Part shown: positions 34,709 to 44,448 of the stretch, piece by piece
How the letters are laid out: every line of letters begins with the position of its first letter
Numbering within the stretch: position 1 is the first letter of the stretch
Assembly (NCBI RefSeq): GCF_001305675.1
Contig: NZ_CP011853.1
Location: 1,736,001 to 1,800,000 of the forward strand
Length of the DNA stretch: 64,000 nucleotides
DNA from: Gordonia phthalatica
GTDB taxonomy: Bacteria; Actinomycetota; Actinomycetes; Mycobacteriales; Mycobacteriaceae
Direction of reading: 5' to 3'
Translations under genes and position numbers: made by a program
Notes under the pieces: model-generated
Database searches by the model: none
What the model was told of the DNA's origin: nothing
What the model saw: only the letters and a program-made list of their open reading frames with translations

Positions 34709-37384
34709 GTGACCAGTGCTGCAGCCCATGACCCACAGACCCCCGCCGACGGCCTCCCCAAGAACTGGGACCCCGGAACCGTCGAGGCCGACCTGTACCA
34801 GGGTTGGGTAGACGCCGGCTACTTCACCGCGGACGCCGCGAGCGACAAGCCCGGCTACTCCATCGTGCTGCCGCCGCCGAACGTCACCGGCTCCCTGCAC
34901 ATGGGCCACGCGCTGGACCACACCCTCATGGACACCCTCACCCGCCGCAAGCGGATGCAGGGCTACGAGGTGCTGTGGCTGCCGGGCATGGACCACGCGG
35001 GCATCGCGACGCAGAACATCGTCGAGAAGCAACTCGTCGCCGAGGGCAGCAGCCGCGAGGAGCTCGGCCGCGAGGCCTTCATCGAACGCGTGTGGAAGTG
35101 GAAGGCCGAGTCCGGCGGCACCATCCAGGGACAGATGCGTCGCCTGGGCGACGGCGTCGACTGGAGCCGCGACCGCTTCACCATGGACGAGGGCCTCTCG
35201 CGTGCCGTCCAGACCATCTTCAAGAAGATGTACGACGACGGCCTCATCTACCGCGCCGAGCGCCTGGTGAACTGGTCGCCCGCGCAGCAGACCGCGATCT
35301 CCGACATCGAGGTCAAGTACGAGGACGTCGACGGCGAGCTCGTCTCCTTCCGTTACGGCTCGCTCGACGACGCCGAGCCGCACATCGTCGTCGCGACCAC
35401 CCGCATGGAGACGATGCTCGGCGACACCGCGATCGCCGTCCACCCCGACGACGAGCGTTACAAGGCTCTGGTCGGCGTCGAACTGGACCACCCGTTCCTC
35501 GACCGCAAGATCCCGGTCATCGCCGACGACTACGTGGACCCCGAGTTCGGTTCCGGCGCCGTCAAGATCACCCCGGCGCACGACCCCAACGACTTCGCGA
35601 TCGGCCAGCGCCACAGCCTGCCGATGATCACGATCATGGACGCCACCGCGCACATCGAGGGCACCGGCACGCAGTTCGACGGCCTCGACCGCTTCGCCGC
35701 GCGCGTCGCCGTCCGCGAGGCGCTCGCCGAGCAGGGCCGCATCGTCCAGGAGATCCGCCCCTACGTGCACAGCGTCGGCCACTCGGAGCGTGCAGGTGAG
35801 CCGATCGAGCCGCGCCTGTCGATGCAGTGGTGGGTCAACGTGGAGTCCCTCGCCAAGGCCGCGGGCGACGCCGTCCGCGACGGCGACACCGTCATCCACC
35901 CGGCCAGCCAGGAGTCGCGCTGGTTTGACTGGGTCGACAACATGCACGACTGGACCATCTCGCGTCAGCTCTGGTGGGGCCACCGCATCCCGATCTGGTA
36001 CGGCCCGAACGGCGAGGTGGAGTGCTTCGGCCCCGACGAGACCGCGCCCGAGGGCTGGGAGCAGGATCCCGACGTCCTCGACACCTGGTTCAGCTCCGGC
36101 CTGTGGCCGTTCTCGACCATGGGCTGGCCGGAGACCACCGCCGAGCTCGACAAGTTCTATCCGACGTCGGTGCTGGTCACCGGCTACGACATCCTGTTCT
36201 TCTGGGTCGCCCGCATGATGATGTTCGGCACCTACGTCGGCAAGCTCGACGTCGCAGGCTTCCACGGACGCCAGGCGCAGGTGCCGTTCGGCGACGTCTT
36301 CCTCCACGGCCTGGTCCGCGACGAGCACGGCCGCAAGATGAGCAAGTCCAAGGGCAACGGCATCGACCCGCTCGACTGGGTGGAACGCTTCGGCGCCGAC
36401 GCCCTGCGCTTCACCCTGGCCCGCGGGGCCAACCCGGGCAGCGACATCTCGGTCGGCGAGTCGCACGCCCAGTCGTCGCGCAACTTCGCCACCAAGCTGT
36501 TCAACGCCACCAAGTTCGCCATGATGAACGGCGCCCGGTGCGACGCCCTCCCGGCGCGTGATCAACTGACCGACGCCGACCGCTGGATCCTCGACCGCCT
36601 CGACCAGGTCCTCGCCCAGGTCGACGAGGGCTTCGAGAGCTACGAGTTCTCGAAGGCCTGCGAGGCGCTCTACCACTTCGCGTGGGACGAGGTCTGCGAC
36701 TGGTACCTGGAGCTCGCCAAGGTCCAGGTCCACGAGGGCGGCGACCGCGCCACGAACACCGGTCTGGTCCTCGGCAACGTCCTCGACCCGCTGCTGCGGG
36801 CCCTGTCTCCGGTGATGCCGTTCGTCACCGAGACCCTGTGGAAGGCGCTGACCGGCGGAGAGTCGGTCGTCATCGCGCCGTGGCCCGCCGCGTCGGGCGC
36901 CGAGCGCGACGCCGTCGCCGCCACCCGGATCGACGATCTGCAGAAGCTGATCACCGAGGTCCGCCGTTTCCGCAGCGATCAGGGGTTGAACCCCGGCCAG
37001 CGCGTCGCTGCGACCGTCGACGGGCTCGACGCCGTCGGCCTGGCCGACCAGCGGTCGTACCTGGACTCCCTCGCCCGACTCGAGGCCGCGGGCGACGACT
37101 TCGCCGCCACCGCCACCGTCGAGGTGCGCCTGTCGTCGGGGACTGCGACCGTCGCCATCGACACCTCCGGCACCGTCGACGTGGAGGCCGAGCGCAAGCG
37201 CGCGGCCAAGGACCTCGCCGCCGCCGAGAAGGAGCTGGCAGGAACCACCGGCAAGCTCGGCAACGAGCAGTTCCTCTCGAAGGCACCGGAGAAGGTCGTC
37301 GCGAAGATCAAGGCGCGCCAGGAGCTGGCCGTCGCCGAGGTGGAACGACTCAAGGCCAAGCTCGTCGCGCTGGGTGAGAAGTGA
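34709..37384 (+). CDS. valS: Valyl-tRNA synthetase
   Basis: A class I aminoacyl-tRNA synthetase of 891 residues. The HIGH-type motif is PPPNVTGSLHMGHAL near residue 55, the KMSKS loop is GRKMSKSKGNG near 544, and an editing (CP1) domain lies between them. The C-terminal coiled coil (AERKRAAKDLAAAEKEL) packs against tRNA. It charges tRNA-Val in the cytosol. Start GTG 34709; the frame also allows TTG at 34700. Its stop overlaps the start of folC, as in Rv2448c-Rv2447c. Confidence 0.97.
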   Translation: MTSAAAHDPQTPADGLPKNWDPGTVEADLYQGWVDAGYFTADAASDKPGYSIVLPPPNVTGSLHMGHALDHTLMDTLTRRKRMQGYEVLWLPGMDHAGIATQNIVEKQLVAEGSSREELGREAFIERVWKWKAESGGTIQGQMRRLGDGVDWSRDRFTMDEGLSRAVQTIFKKMYDDGLIYRAERLVNWSPAQQTAISDIEVKYEDVDGELVSFRYGSLDDAEPHIVVATTRMETMLGDTAIAVHPDDERYKALVGVELDHPFLDRKIPVIADDYVDPEFGSGAVKITPAHDPNDFAIGQRHSLPMITIMDATAHIEGTGTQFDGLDRFAARVAVREALAEQGRIVQEIRPYVHSVGHSERAGEPIEPRLSMQWWVNVESLAKAAGDAVRDGDTVIHPASQESRWFDWVDNMHDWTISRQLWWGHRIPIWYGPNGEVECFGPDETAPEGWEQDPDVLDTWFSSGLWPFSTMGWPETTAELDKFYPTSVLVTGYDILFFWVARMMMFGTYVGKLDVAGFHGRQAQVPFGDVFLHGLVRDEHGRKMSKSKGNGIDPLDWVERFGADALRFTLARGANPGSDISVGESHAQSSRNFATKLFNATKFAMMNGARCDALPARDQLTDADRWILDRLDQVLAQVDEGFESYEFSKACEALYHFAWDEVCDWYLELAKVQVHEGGDRATNTGLVLGNVLDPLLRALSPVMPFVTETLWKALTGGESVVIAPWPAASGAERDAVAATRIDDLQKLITEVRRFRSDQGLNPGQRVAATVDGLDAVGLADQRSYLDSLARLEAAGDDFAATATVEVRLSSGTATVAIDTSGTVDVEAERKRAAKDLAAAEKELAGTTGKLGNEQFLSKAPEKVVAKIKARQELAVAEVERLKAKLVALGEK

Positions 37385-38790
37385 GCCGCGTGACCGACTC
37401 CGACGACGATCTCGCCGAACTCCACGCGCTCGAGGCCGAGCTCGACACCCGCTGGCCGGAGACCAAGATCGAGCCGTCCCTGACGCGCATCACCGCGCTG
37501 ATGGAACTGCTCGGGAATCCGCAGCACGCCTACCCGTCGATCCACATCGCGGGCACCAACGGCAAGACCTCCGTCACCCGGATGATCGACTCGCTGCTGC
37601 AGGCGTTCCACCGTCGCACCGGACGGGTCACCAGCCCGCACCTGCAGCTGGTGACCGAGCGGATCGCGATCGACGGTGCGCCGATCCCGGCGCGCACCTA
37701 CGTCGACACCTACCGCGACATCGAGCCGTACATCACGATGGTCGACGACTCGTCCACCGAGAGCGGCGGCCCGCGGATGAGCAAATTCGAGGTGCTGACC
37801 GCGCTCGCCTACGCGGCCTTCGCCGAGGCTCCCGTCGAGGTCGCGGTCATCGAGACCGGCATGGGCGGACGGTGGGACGCCACCAACGTGATCAACAGCC
37901 AGGTCGCGGTCATCACGCCGATCGCGATGGATCACGCCGATTATCTCGGTGACACTCTCGCGGCGATCGCGGGGGAGAAGGCGGGCATCATCAAGGCGGG
38001 CCAGCCGGACCGGGTGATTCCGATGGACCCCATCACCGTCATCGCGCCGCAGGCACCGGAGGTCACCGATGTGCTGCTGCGCGCCGCCGTCGAGGCGGGC
38101 ACCATCGTCGCGCGGCAGGACTCGGAGTTCACGGTCGTCGACGCGGTGACCGCGGTCGGCGGACAGATGCTCACCATCCGCGGACTCGGCGGCGTGTACG
38201 ACGAGATCTTCCTGCCCCTCCACGGGGCGCATCAGGCGCAGAACGCGGCGCTCGCCCTCGCGGCCGTCGAAGCCTTCTTCGGCGCAGGCGCCGACCGGCA
38301 GCTCGACGTCGAGGCCGTCCGCCTCGGGTTCGCGGCCGTGGCCAGTCCCGGCCGCCTGGAGCGCCTCCGCGGCGCCCCCAGCGTCTTCATCGACGCCGCG
38401 CACAATCCGCACGGTGCGCGGGCGCTCGCGCAAGCACTCGTCTCAGAGTTCGACTTCCGCAGGCTCATCGGCGTGATCGGCGTCCTCGGCGACAAGGACG
38501 TCCGCGGTGTGCTGACCGAACTCGAGCCGGTCCTGGACGTCGTCGTCCTGACCAACAACGGCTCACCCCGAGCCCTCGACACCGACGCGCTCGCCGACAT
38601 TGCAAACCAGGTCTTCGGCGAGGACCGCGTGGTGATCGAACCCTTCCTGCCCGACGCGGTCGAGGCCGCGATCGCCCTCGCCGAGGAGGCCGACGAGAAC
38701 GGCTCGGTGTCCGGCGCGGGCGTCGTCATCACCGGCTCCGTGGTCACTGCGGGCGCCGCACGCACCCTCTTCGGCAAGGAGCCGTCATGA
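37381..38790 (+). CDS. folC: Bifunctional folylpolyglutamate synthase/dihydrofolate synthase
   Basis: A Mur-ligase-type enzyme of 469 residues. The ATP site is HIAGTNGKTSVTRM near 55. ETGMGGRWDATNVI (near 158) and the C-terminal DAAHNPHGARAL are FolC signatures. It adds glutamate to dihydropteroate and lengthens the folate tail. GTG 37381 overlaps the valS stop (GTGA); a second GTG is at 37390. It overlaps the following DUF4233 gene by 4 nt, so valS, folC and DUF4233 form one operon. Confidence 0.95.
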   Translation: MSRVTDSDDDLAELHALEAELDTRWPETKIEPSLTRITALMELLGNPQHAYPSIHIAGTNGKTSVTRMIDSLLQAFHRRTGRVTSPHLQLVTERIAIDGAPIPARTYVDTYRDIEPYITMVDDSSTESGGPRMSKFEVLTALAYAAFAEAPVEVAVIETGMGGRWDATNVINSQVAVITPIAMDHADYLGDTLAAIAGEKAGIIKAGQPDRVIPMDPITVIAPQAPEVTDVLLRAAVEAGTIVARQDSEFTVVDAVTAVGGQMLTIRGLGGVYDEIFLPLHGAHQAQNAALALAAVEAFFGAGADRQLDVEAVRLGFAAVASPGRLERLRGAPSVFIDAAHNPHGARALAQALVSEFDFRRLIGVIGVLGDKDVRGVLTELEPVLDVVVLTNNGSPRALDTDALADIANQVFGEDRVVIEPFLPDAVEAAIALAEEADENGSVSGAGVVITGSVVTAGAARTLFGKEPS

Positions 38791-39194
38791 CCGAGAAGTC
38801 GACTCCCCGACAGTTCACGCCGCCGACCAACGACCCGTGGAAGGGCTTCCGCGGGGTCATGGCGGGCACGTTGATCCTGGAGGTCATCGTCGTCGCACTG
38901 GCGTTCCCGGTGGTCGCGAAGCTGACCGACGCGGGCGTCACGTGGGCGTCGGGCCTGTACCTGGGCGTCGTGGTGCTGGTGCTTATCCTGCTGTCGGGTC
39001 GACAGGGTAAGCCTCACGCGCTGGAGATCAACCTCGTGATGCAGGCCTTCGTGATCGGCGGCGGGTTCTTCCACTGGTCCATCGCCGTCGTCGGCGCGGT
39101 CTTCCTGTGCGTCTGGATCTACATCGCGTACATCAAGCGCGACGTCGCCAAACGCATCGAACAGGGCCGCCTGTACGGACAGCATCCGGTCTGA
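38787..39194 (+). CDS. DUF4233 membrane protein
   Basis: A 135-residue protein with four hydrophobic helices starting after PWKGFRGVMAGTLILE, the family start. It matches Rv2446c by position after folC. The function is unknown. ATG 38787 overlaps the folC stop (ATGA). Confidence 0.88.
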   Translation: MTEKSTPRQFTPPTNDPWKGFRGVMAGTLILEVIVVALAFPVVAKLTDAGVTWASGLYLGVVVLVLILLSGRQGKPHALEINLVMQAFVIGGGFFHWSIAVVGAVFLCVWIYIAYIKRDVAKRIEQGRLYGQHPV

Positions 39195-39367
39195 GGTCCC
39201 GGCGTGGCGAGGACTTCCGTCACGTCCACTGAACGATCGACAGCGGGGTGACTCGGCTTCCTCGGTACTTTCGGTTACACTCACGACTTGTTGTGCCGGA
39301 CGCCACGGGGGCGGTGGCCGGCGGTGATCGGGGGGCGGGGACCTCGAGACTTCGTGAGAGTGGAGAT

Positions 39368-39829
39368 ATGGGCAAGTACAGCACCGTGTTCGGACGGACT
39401 CGTCGAGTGGCGGCCGCGGGGGTTCTCGCGGCGAGCGCGGCCATGATCGCGCCGTTGGCGGTGTCCGGTCCGATCGCCTCTGCTGCGCCGAGCACGTCCG
39501 CGACACCCTCCGAGTCGCAACTCGACGGACTTCCCGAGCCGAGCTTCCCGATGCCCGTCCGCGACGGCGCCCTCGGCTACCTCGCCACCCGGTCGGCCAC
39601 CCTGTGGCTGGAGGACCGCGGCGCCGACGACGTGATCCGCAACCTGCCCGTGCCGCCCGCCTACGTGGACGCCAACCGCGGCATGGCCACGAACCTCGAA
39701 CGCGAACTGAAGTCGGCCAAGCAGACGCCGGGTGCCTGCCTGCAGATCATCGTCGACGGGCCCGACAGCAGCGGCGGCCTGTTCAACTACGGCTTCTACG
39801 CCGTCGAGAAGCAGTACTGCCCCAAGTAG
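39368..39829 (+). CDS. Small secreted protein, unknown function
   Basis: A 153-residue preprotein with a classical signal peptide: basic RTRRVAAAG, a hydrophobic core, and likely cleavage after ASA near residue 40. The mature part is about 113 residues, Asp/Pro rich, with two cysteines (in GACLQII and the last but two residue) that could form a disulfide. I do not recognise a family. ATG 39368 has GGAG six bases upstream. It stands alone between DUF4233 and ndk; in mycobacteria ndk follows directly, so it is an insertion specific to this lineage. Confidence 0.7.
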   Translation: MGKYSTVFGRTRRVAAAGVLAASAAMIAPLAVSGPIASAAPSTSATPSESQLDGLPEPSFPMPVRDGALGYLATRSATLWLEDRGADDVIRNLPVPPAYVDANRGMATNLERELKSAKQTPGACLQIIVDGPDSSGGLFNYGFYAVEKQYCPK

Positions 39830-39878
39830 CCGCCACTCGATCGGCGTGATCGGGGTGCACTCCATTACAGTGACTCCC

Positions 39879-40295
39879 GTGACTGAACAGACTCTCGTCC
39901 TCATCAAGCCCGACGGCGTCCAGCGCGGACTGGTCGGCGAAGTGATCGCTCGTATCGAGCGCAAGGGCCTCACCCTGGCCGCACTCGAGCTGCGCACCGT
40001 GACCGAAGAGGTCGCGGGACAGCATTACGCGGAGCACGCCGAGCGCCCGTTCTACGGCTCGCTCATCGAGTTCATCACGTCGGGTCCGCTGGTCGCGGCC
40101 GTCGTGGAGGGCCCGCGCGCCATCGCTGCGTTCCGTCAGCTCGCCGGCGGCACCGATCCCGTCGAGAAGGCCACGCCGGGAACCGTGCGCGGCGACTTCG
40201 CCCTCGAGACCCAGTACAACATCGTCCACGGGTCGGACTCGCCCGAGTCCGCGGCCCGTGAGATCGCACTCTGGTTTCCCGCTCTGAACTCCTGA
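39879..40295 (+). CDS. ndk: Nucleoside diphosphate kinase
   Basis: A 138-residue NDP kinase. TLVLIKPDGVQRGLVG opens the protein, and the phosphohistidine lies in NIVHGSDS near residue 117. It moves the gamma phosphate from ATP to other NDPs. Start GTG 39879; an upstream open frame is not similar to anything. Corresponds to Rv2445c. Confidence 0.96.
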   Translation: MTEQTLVLIKPDGVQRGLVGEVIARIERKGLTLAALELRTVTEEVAGQHYAEHAERPFYGSLIEFITSGPLVAAVVEGPRAIAAFRQLAGGTDPVEKATPGTVRGDFALETQYNIVHGSDSPESAAREIALWFPALNS

Positions 40296-40612
40296 TTTCC
40301 GTTCCGCAACGCGGCGCGCAAGAGCCATTTCTCCACTCGTGTGCGGGCAGACGCCCGTGATGTGGGATACTTGCCTAGTCGTCGGCATCACGCTTTGGTG
40401 CTGACGGCCGACGCACAGCCAGTTTTGAGGTACCCGGTTCCGTCTGACTCCCACAGGGGTCCGGCTGTGGCCCGAGGCCTGCGTCAAGCAAGGCGTCATG
40501 ACGACGCGAAGACCACATAACACCCGGTCGTCCAGACCGGCACACATAGGAAAGGCCCTCGCGTGGCCGCGTTGCTTGTCTTCGACGCGCCCGGGGGTCT
40601 TGAGGAGACCAC
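40296..40612 (+). promoter_or_regulatory. Gene-free 317-nt leader of rne
   Basis: No coding gene is visible. Short hairpins can form (for example CGGGC/GCCCG near 40346). RNase E genes commonly have long leaders through which the enzyme controls its own mRNA, so the region probably holds the rne promoter and 5' UTR. No specific element is proven. Confidence 0.4.
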
Positions 40613-43600
40613 GTGACCGATAACGGGTCGCCGGCTGACGCTACGGCGGATCAGTCAGCGGAAAAATTCCCCCTCCGTCTCCGCGTGCACGCACTCGCGC
40701 GCACGCTGGGACTGACCAGCAAGCAGGTGTTGGCGCACCTGCAGGAGATGGGGGTGACGGCGCGCACCGCGCAGTCGTCGATCTCGCGAGCCGACGCAGA
40801 AGCCGTCGAGCTCCGCATCAGCGGCGCCGTCGAGACTCCGGCGGAGACGCCGAGTGCAGGCGGCTCCGACGCCCCGAGCGCAGACAGCCCGAGCGCCGAC
40901 ACCGCAGCTCAGGCGTCGCTCTTCTCCTCGGTGGAGAAGGTGGAGCCGGTGTCCGTCGCGCGCAGCGAGGCCACCGCTCCGCTGTTCCTCTCCGCCTCCC
41001 AGGGCGAGGAGTCTGCGCCGTCGGCGAAGAAGGCCGCGAAGAAGGCTGACAAGCCCGCGAAGGCCGAGAAGTCGAGCAAGGGCGAGAAGGCCAACAAGCA
41101 CGAAAAGGCTGAGAAGGCCGAGAAGGGCGACAAGCCCGCGAAGAAGTCGGGCAAGAAGTCCGGTACCAAGAAGACCAAGAAGGTCGCCGAGGAGACCGAA
41201 CCCGTCGAGGAGATCTCGACCGAGGCCGTCGAGTCGGAGACCGCGGTCGAGACGGCCGCCGTCGACACCGAGCCGTCGGTCGACGCCTCCGTCGAGGTCG
41301 ACTCCGCACAGGCCGTCGCAGCAGACGCGAGCGAGGCCGACGCCGACACGAGCGATGCGACCGACGCCGACCAGGCCGACGGATCGAAAGACGAGCACGG
41401 TGAGAGCAGGTCGCGTCGCCGCCGCCGCGGACGTCGCGGGCGCGGACGCGGACGCGGTGACCAGGCGTCGGAGAACGCCGAGAACGACGGAACCGAGCAC
41501 AGCGGCAGCGATCAGTCGACGTCGGACGAGGCCGACGCCGAGCAGAGCGACTCCGATGACGGCAAGCCCCCGAGCAAGGACGCGGACGCCGAGAACGGTG
41601 CCGCTGAGAACGGCGACGCTGAGAACGGCGACGCAGCGGATGCCGCGTCGACCGAGTCAGGCTCCGGCGACGACGACAACTCCGGTGTCCCGTCGAGCAA
41701 GCGCCGTCGCCGTCGTCGCCGTCGCCGCGGTGGATCCGACGGAGACGACAACGCATCGCACGACGATCCGCCCAACACGGTGGTTCACGAGCGTGAGCCG
41801 CGCAGCAAGCGGGTTCGCGACGAGGTGCAGGGCATCTCCGGTTCCACTCGACTCGAGGCCAAGCGTCAGCGTCGCCGTGACGGTCGCGACGCCGGTCGTC
41901 GGCGCCCGCCGATCTTGACCGAGTCGGAGTTCCTGGCTCGCCGCGAATCGGTGGAGCGCGTCATGGTGGTCCGCGAGAGGTCGGCCAACAGTGCGATCAA
42001 TGCGGCCGAGCCGCACGCCGTCCCGACCGAGGACTACACGCAGATCGCCGTCCTCGAAGACGGCGTCCTGGTGGAGCACTTCGTCACCACCGAGACCTCG
42101 CAGTCCATGGTCGGCAACATCTACCTCGGCCGCGTCCAGAACGTGCTGCCCGGCATGGAGGCCGCGTTCGTCGACATCGGCCGCGGCCGCAACGGCGTCC
42201 TGTACGCCGGTGAGGTCAACTGGGAGGCCGCGGGCCTCGACGGTGGATCGCGGAAGATCGAGCAGGCGCTCAAGCCGGGCGATCACGTCTTGGTCCAGGT
42301 CAGCAAGGACCCGATCGGGCACAAGGGCGCACGCCTGACCACGCAGATCTCCCTGGCCGGCCGCTACCTGGTGTACGTGCCCGGCGGCACGTCCACCGGC
42401 ATCAGCCGCAAGCTCCCGGACACCGAGCGCAAGCGCCTCAAGCAGATCTTGGCCAAGCTGGTCCCCGACGAGGCCGGTGTCATCATCCGCACCGCGTCCG
42501 AGGGTGTCAGCGCCGAGGACCTCGGTTCCGACATCGAGCGCTTGGAAGCGCAGTGGAAGAGCATCGAGGCCGCAGCGGAGGAGCACAAGGCGAAGGCGTC
42601 GGGAACTCCGAAGGCCCTCTACGAAGAGCCCGACCTGCTGGTCCGCGTGGTCCGCGACCTGTTCAACGAGGACTTCCGCAAGCTCGTCATCGAGGGTGAC
42701 CGCGCATGGGCGCAGGTCTCCGGCTACGTCGGCGACGTGGCACCCGACCTGTCCGAGCGACTGGAGAAGTTCGAGAAGGACCACGCCGACGCGCCGGACT
42801 CCTTCAACGTTCACCGGATCGACGAGCAGCTCGCGAAGGCGCTCGACCGCAAGGTGTGGCTGCCGTCCGGCGGCACGCTGATCATCGAGCACACCGAGGC
42901 GATGACCGTCGTCGACGTCAACACCGGCAAGTTCACCGGGTCGGGCGGCAACCTCGAGGAGACGGTCACCCGCAACAACCTGGAGGCGGCCGAGGAGATC
43001 GTGCGGCAGATGCGCTTGCGCGACATCGGCGGCATGATCATCGTCGACTTCATCGACATGGTCCTCGAGTCCAACCGGGATCTGGTCCTGCGTCGACTCA
43101 CCGAGGCGCTCGCTCGTGACCGCACCCGGCATCAGGTCTCGGAGGTCACTTCGCTGGGCCTGGTGCAGATGACCCGCAAGCGGCTGGGCACCGGACTCCT
43201 CGAAGCCTTCTCGACCACGTGCACCGCGTGCTCGGGTCGCGGCGTGATCGTCCACGCGAACCCGATCGAGGTCCGCCCGTCGGAGGATGCGAATCGCGGG
43301 GGAGGCGACTCCGGGTCGCGTCGCTCGCGGCGGTCGCGTCGACGCGGCAACGATCAGCCGTCGCAGCAGCAGTCGTCCACACAGCAGCACGACAACCAGA
43401 ACCAGGCGAGCGGACAGCACGCCGACGCGCAGGCCAAGGCACCGCACAAGCCCGCCGCCGAGCATCCGATGTTCCGCGCCATGGCGCACGGCGAGCATCC
43501 GGAACAGGCTGCGGACGAGACCGTCGTCGTCGAGACGACGACGGTGGTGGAGAAGACGACGGTGGTCGAGGAGACCGCGGTCGTGGCGAAGACCGAGAAG

Positions 43601-43876
43601 GCCGAGACGGTCGAGAAGACCGTCGAGAAGCCGGTCGAGTCCGCACCGCAGGCGCCGACCGGCGCGACCCGTCGTCGACGTCGTGCGGTCCGCCGCACCG
43701 CCGGCCCCACCGGTGCGGTCGAAGCGGCGGCCGAGACCACCTCGGAGACGGTCGTCGATCAGGCGCCGGTGACCACCGTCGCACCGCAGGCGAGCGAGCC
43801 GATCGTGGCCGTCAAGCGGTCCTCGCGGCGCCGCAGCGGTCGTCGCGTGGCGGGCCCGCCGCCGACCGCAGAGTGA
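40613..43876 (+). CDS. rne: Ribonuclease E/G family endoribonuclease
   Basis: A 1087-residue RNase E. The first 60 residues (RVHALARTLGLTSKQVLAHLQEMG) look like the small N-terminal helical domain of initiation factor IF2. About 370 residues of disordered sequence follow: a Lys/Ala block near 140-190, an acidic block, and two Arg-rich patches near 265-285 and 365-375. The catalytic core spans about 480 to 880 with an S1 domain (GNIYLGRVQNVLPGMEAAFVDIG), the active-site Asp in VVDVNTGKF and DFIDM, and the zinc-link CTACSG. Another disordered tail ends in an Arg-rich stretch. It starts mRNA decay and rRNA maturation and scaffolds the degradosome. Start GTG 40613; Rv2444c counterpart. Confidence 0.95.
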   Translation: MTDNGSPADATADQSAEKFPLRLRVHALARTLGLTSKQVLAHLQEMGVTARTAQSSISRADAEAVELRISGAVETPAETPSAGGSDAPSADSPSADTAAQASLFSSVEKVEPVSVARSEATAPLFLSASQGEESAPSAKKAAKKADKPAKAEKSSKGEKANKHEKAEKAEKGDKPAKKSGKKSGTKKTKKVAEETEPVEEISTEAVESETAVETAAVDTEPSVDASVEVDSAQAVAADASEADADTSDATDADQADGSKDEHGESRSRRRRRGRRGRGRGRGDQASENAENDGTEHSGSDQSTSDEADAEQSDSDDGKPPSKDADAENGAAENGDAENGDAADAASTESGSGDDDNSGVPSSKRRRRRRRRRGGSDGDDNASHDDPPNTVVHEREPRSKRVRDEVQGISGSTRLEAKRQRRRDGRDAGRRRPPILTESEFLARRESVERVMVVRERSANSAINAAEPHAVPTEDYTQIAVLEDGVLVEHFVTTETSQSMVGNIYLGRVQNVLPGMEAAFVDIGRGRNGVLYAGEVNWEAAGLDGGSRKIEQALKPGDHVLVQVSKDPIGHKGARLTTQISLAGRYLVYVPGGTSTGISRKLPDTERKRLKQILAKLVPDEAGVIIRTASEGVSAEDLGSDIERLEAQWKSIEAAAEEHKAKASGTPKALYEEPDLLVRVVRDLFNEDFRKLVIEGDRAWAQVSGYVGDVAPDLSERLEKFEKDHADAPDSFNVHRIDEQLAKALDRKVWLPSGGTLIIEHTEAMTVVDVNTGKFTGSGGNLEETVTRNNLEAAEEIVRQMRLRDIGGMIIVDFIDMVLESNRDLVLRRLTEALARDRTRHQVSEVTSLGLVQMTRKRLGTGLLEAFSTTCTACSGRGVIVHANPIEVRPSEDANRGGGDSGSRRSRRSRRRGNDQPSQQQSSTQQHDNQNQASGQHADAQAKAPHKPAAEHPMFRAMAHGEHPEQAADETVVVETTTVVEKTTVVEETAVVAKTEKAETVEKTVEKPVESAPQAPTGATRRRRRAVRRTAGPTGAVEAAAETTSETVVDQAPVTTVAPQASEPIVAVKRSSRRRSGRRVAGPPPTAE

Positions 43877-43881
43877 CCTTG

Positions 43882-43910
43882 CTCTCGGCGCGCACCCGGC
43901 GCGCCGAGAG
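43882..43910 (+). terminator. Terminator after rne
   Basis: A perfect 12-bp hairpin (43882-43893 with 43899-43910) followed by TTTG, six bases after the rne stop. Confidence 0.8.
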
Positions 43911-43911
43911 T

Positions 43912-43941
43912 TTGACCTGGATAGGCGCGGTACCGTAGCCT
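43912..43941 (+). promoter_or_regulatory. Candidate sigma-A promoter of rplU-rpmA
   Basis: TTGACC (43912-43917) and TAGCCT (43936-43941) are 18 nt apart, a good fit to a housekeeping promoter. It lies directly after the rne terminator and about 160 nt before rplU, leaving a structured leader. Confidence 0.5.
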
Positions 43942-44101
43942 TGACAAGTCGCCTCCCGCAGGCGTGCTCATTGTTGCGCGCAGTAGCTGGAGGGGTTCCC
44001 GAGTACGTGAGCTCGGGGACATACACACCAAGAGAATGCCGATTCCGCGGGGGATGACCCGCAGATTTCGGCCCGATGAGACGAGTAAGAGGACAGCGGC
44101 A

Positions 44102-44413
44102 ATGGCAACGTACGCGATCGTCAAGACCGGCGGTAAGCAGTACAAGGTCGCAGAGGGCGACATTGTGAAGGTCGAGAAGATCGACGGCGAGCCCGGAAGC
44201 TCGGTGCAGCTCCCCGTGGCGCTGCTCGTCGATGGTGCAAACCTGACCACCGACGCTGACAAGCTTGCTGCTGTCTCCGTCACGGGCGAGGTTCTCGAGC
44301 ACGTCAAGGGCCCGAAGATCAAGATCCACAAGTTCAAGAACAAGACCGGCTACCACAAGCGCCAGGGTCACCGTCAGCCGCTGACGGTCCTCAAGGTCAC
44401 CGGTATCAAGTAA
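44102..44413 (+). CDS. rplU: 50S ribosomal protein L21
   Basis: A 103-residue L21 with the family start YAIVKTGGKQYKVAEGD and the C-terminal RNA-binding KIHKFKNKTGYHKRQGHRQ. It is a component of the large subunit near 23S domain I. ATG 44102; the frame is open upstream, but similarity begins here. It pairs with rpmA, 35 nt downstream, the universal L21-L27-Obg order. Confidence 0.97.
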   Translation: MATYAIVKTGGKQYKVAEGDIVKVEKIDGEPGSSVQLPVALLVDGANLTTDADKLAAVSVTGEVLEHVKGPKIKIHKFKNKTGYHKRQGHRQPLTVLKVTGIK

Positions 44414-44448
44414 TCTCGCTCGTTTCGAACATCTAGGAGGACAGTCAG

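Noticed and set aside
40990..41180. Repetitive Lys/Ala/Glu-coding stretch
   Set aside because: Looked like a DNA repeat, but it is the low-complexity disordered region of RNase E.
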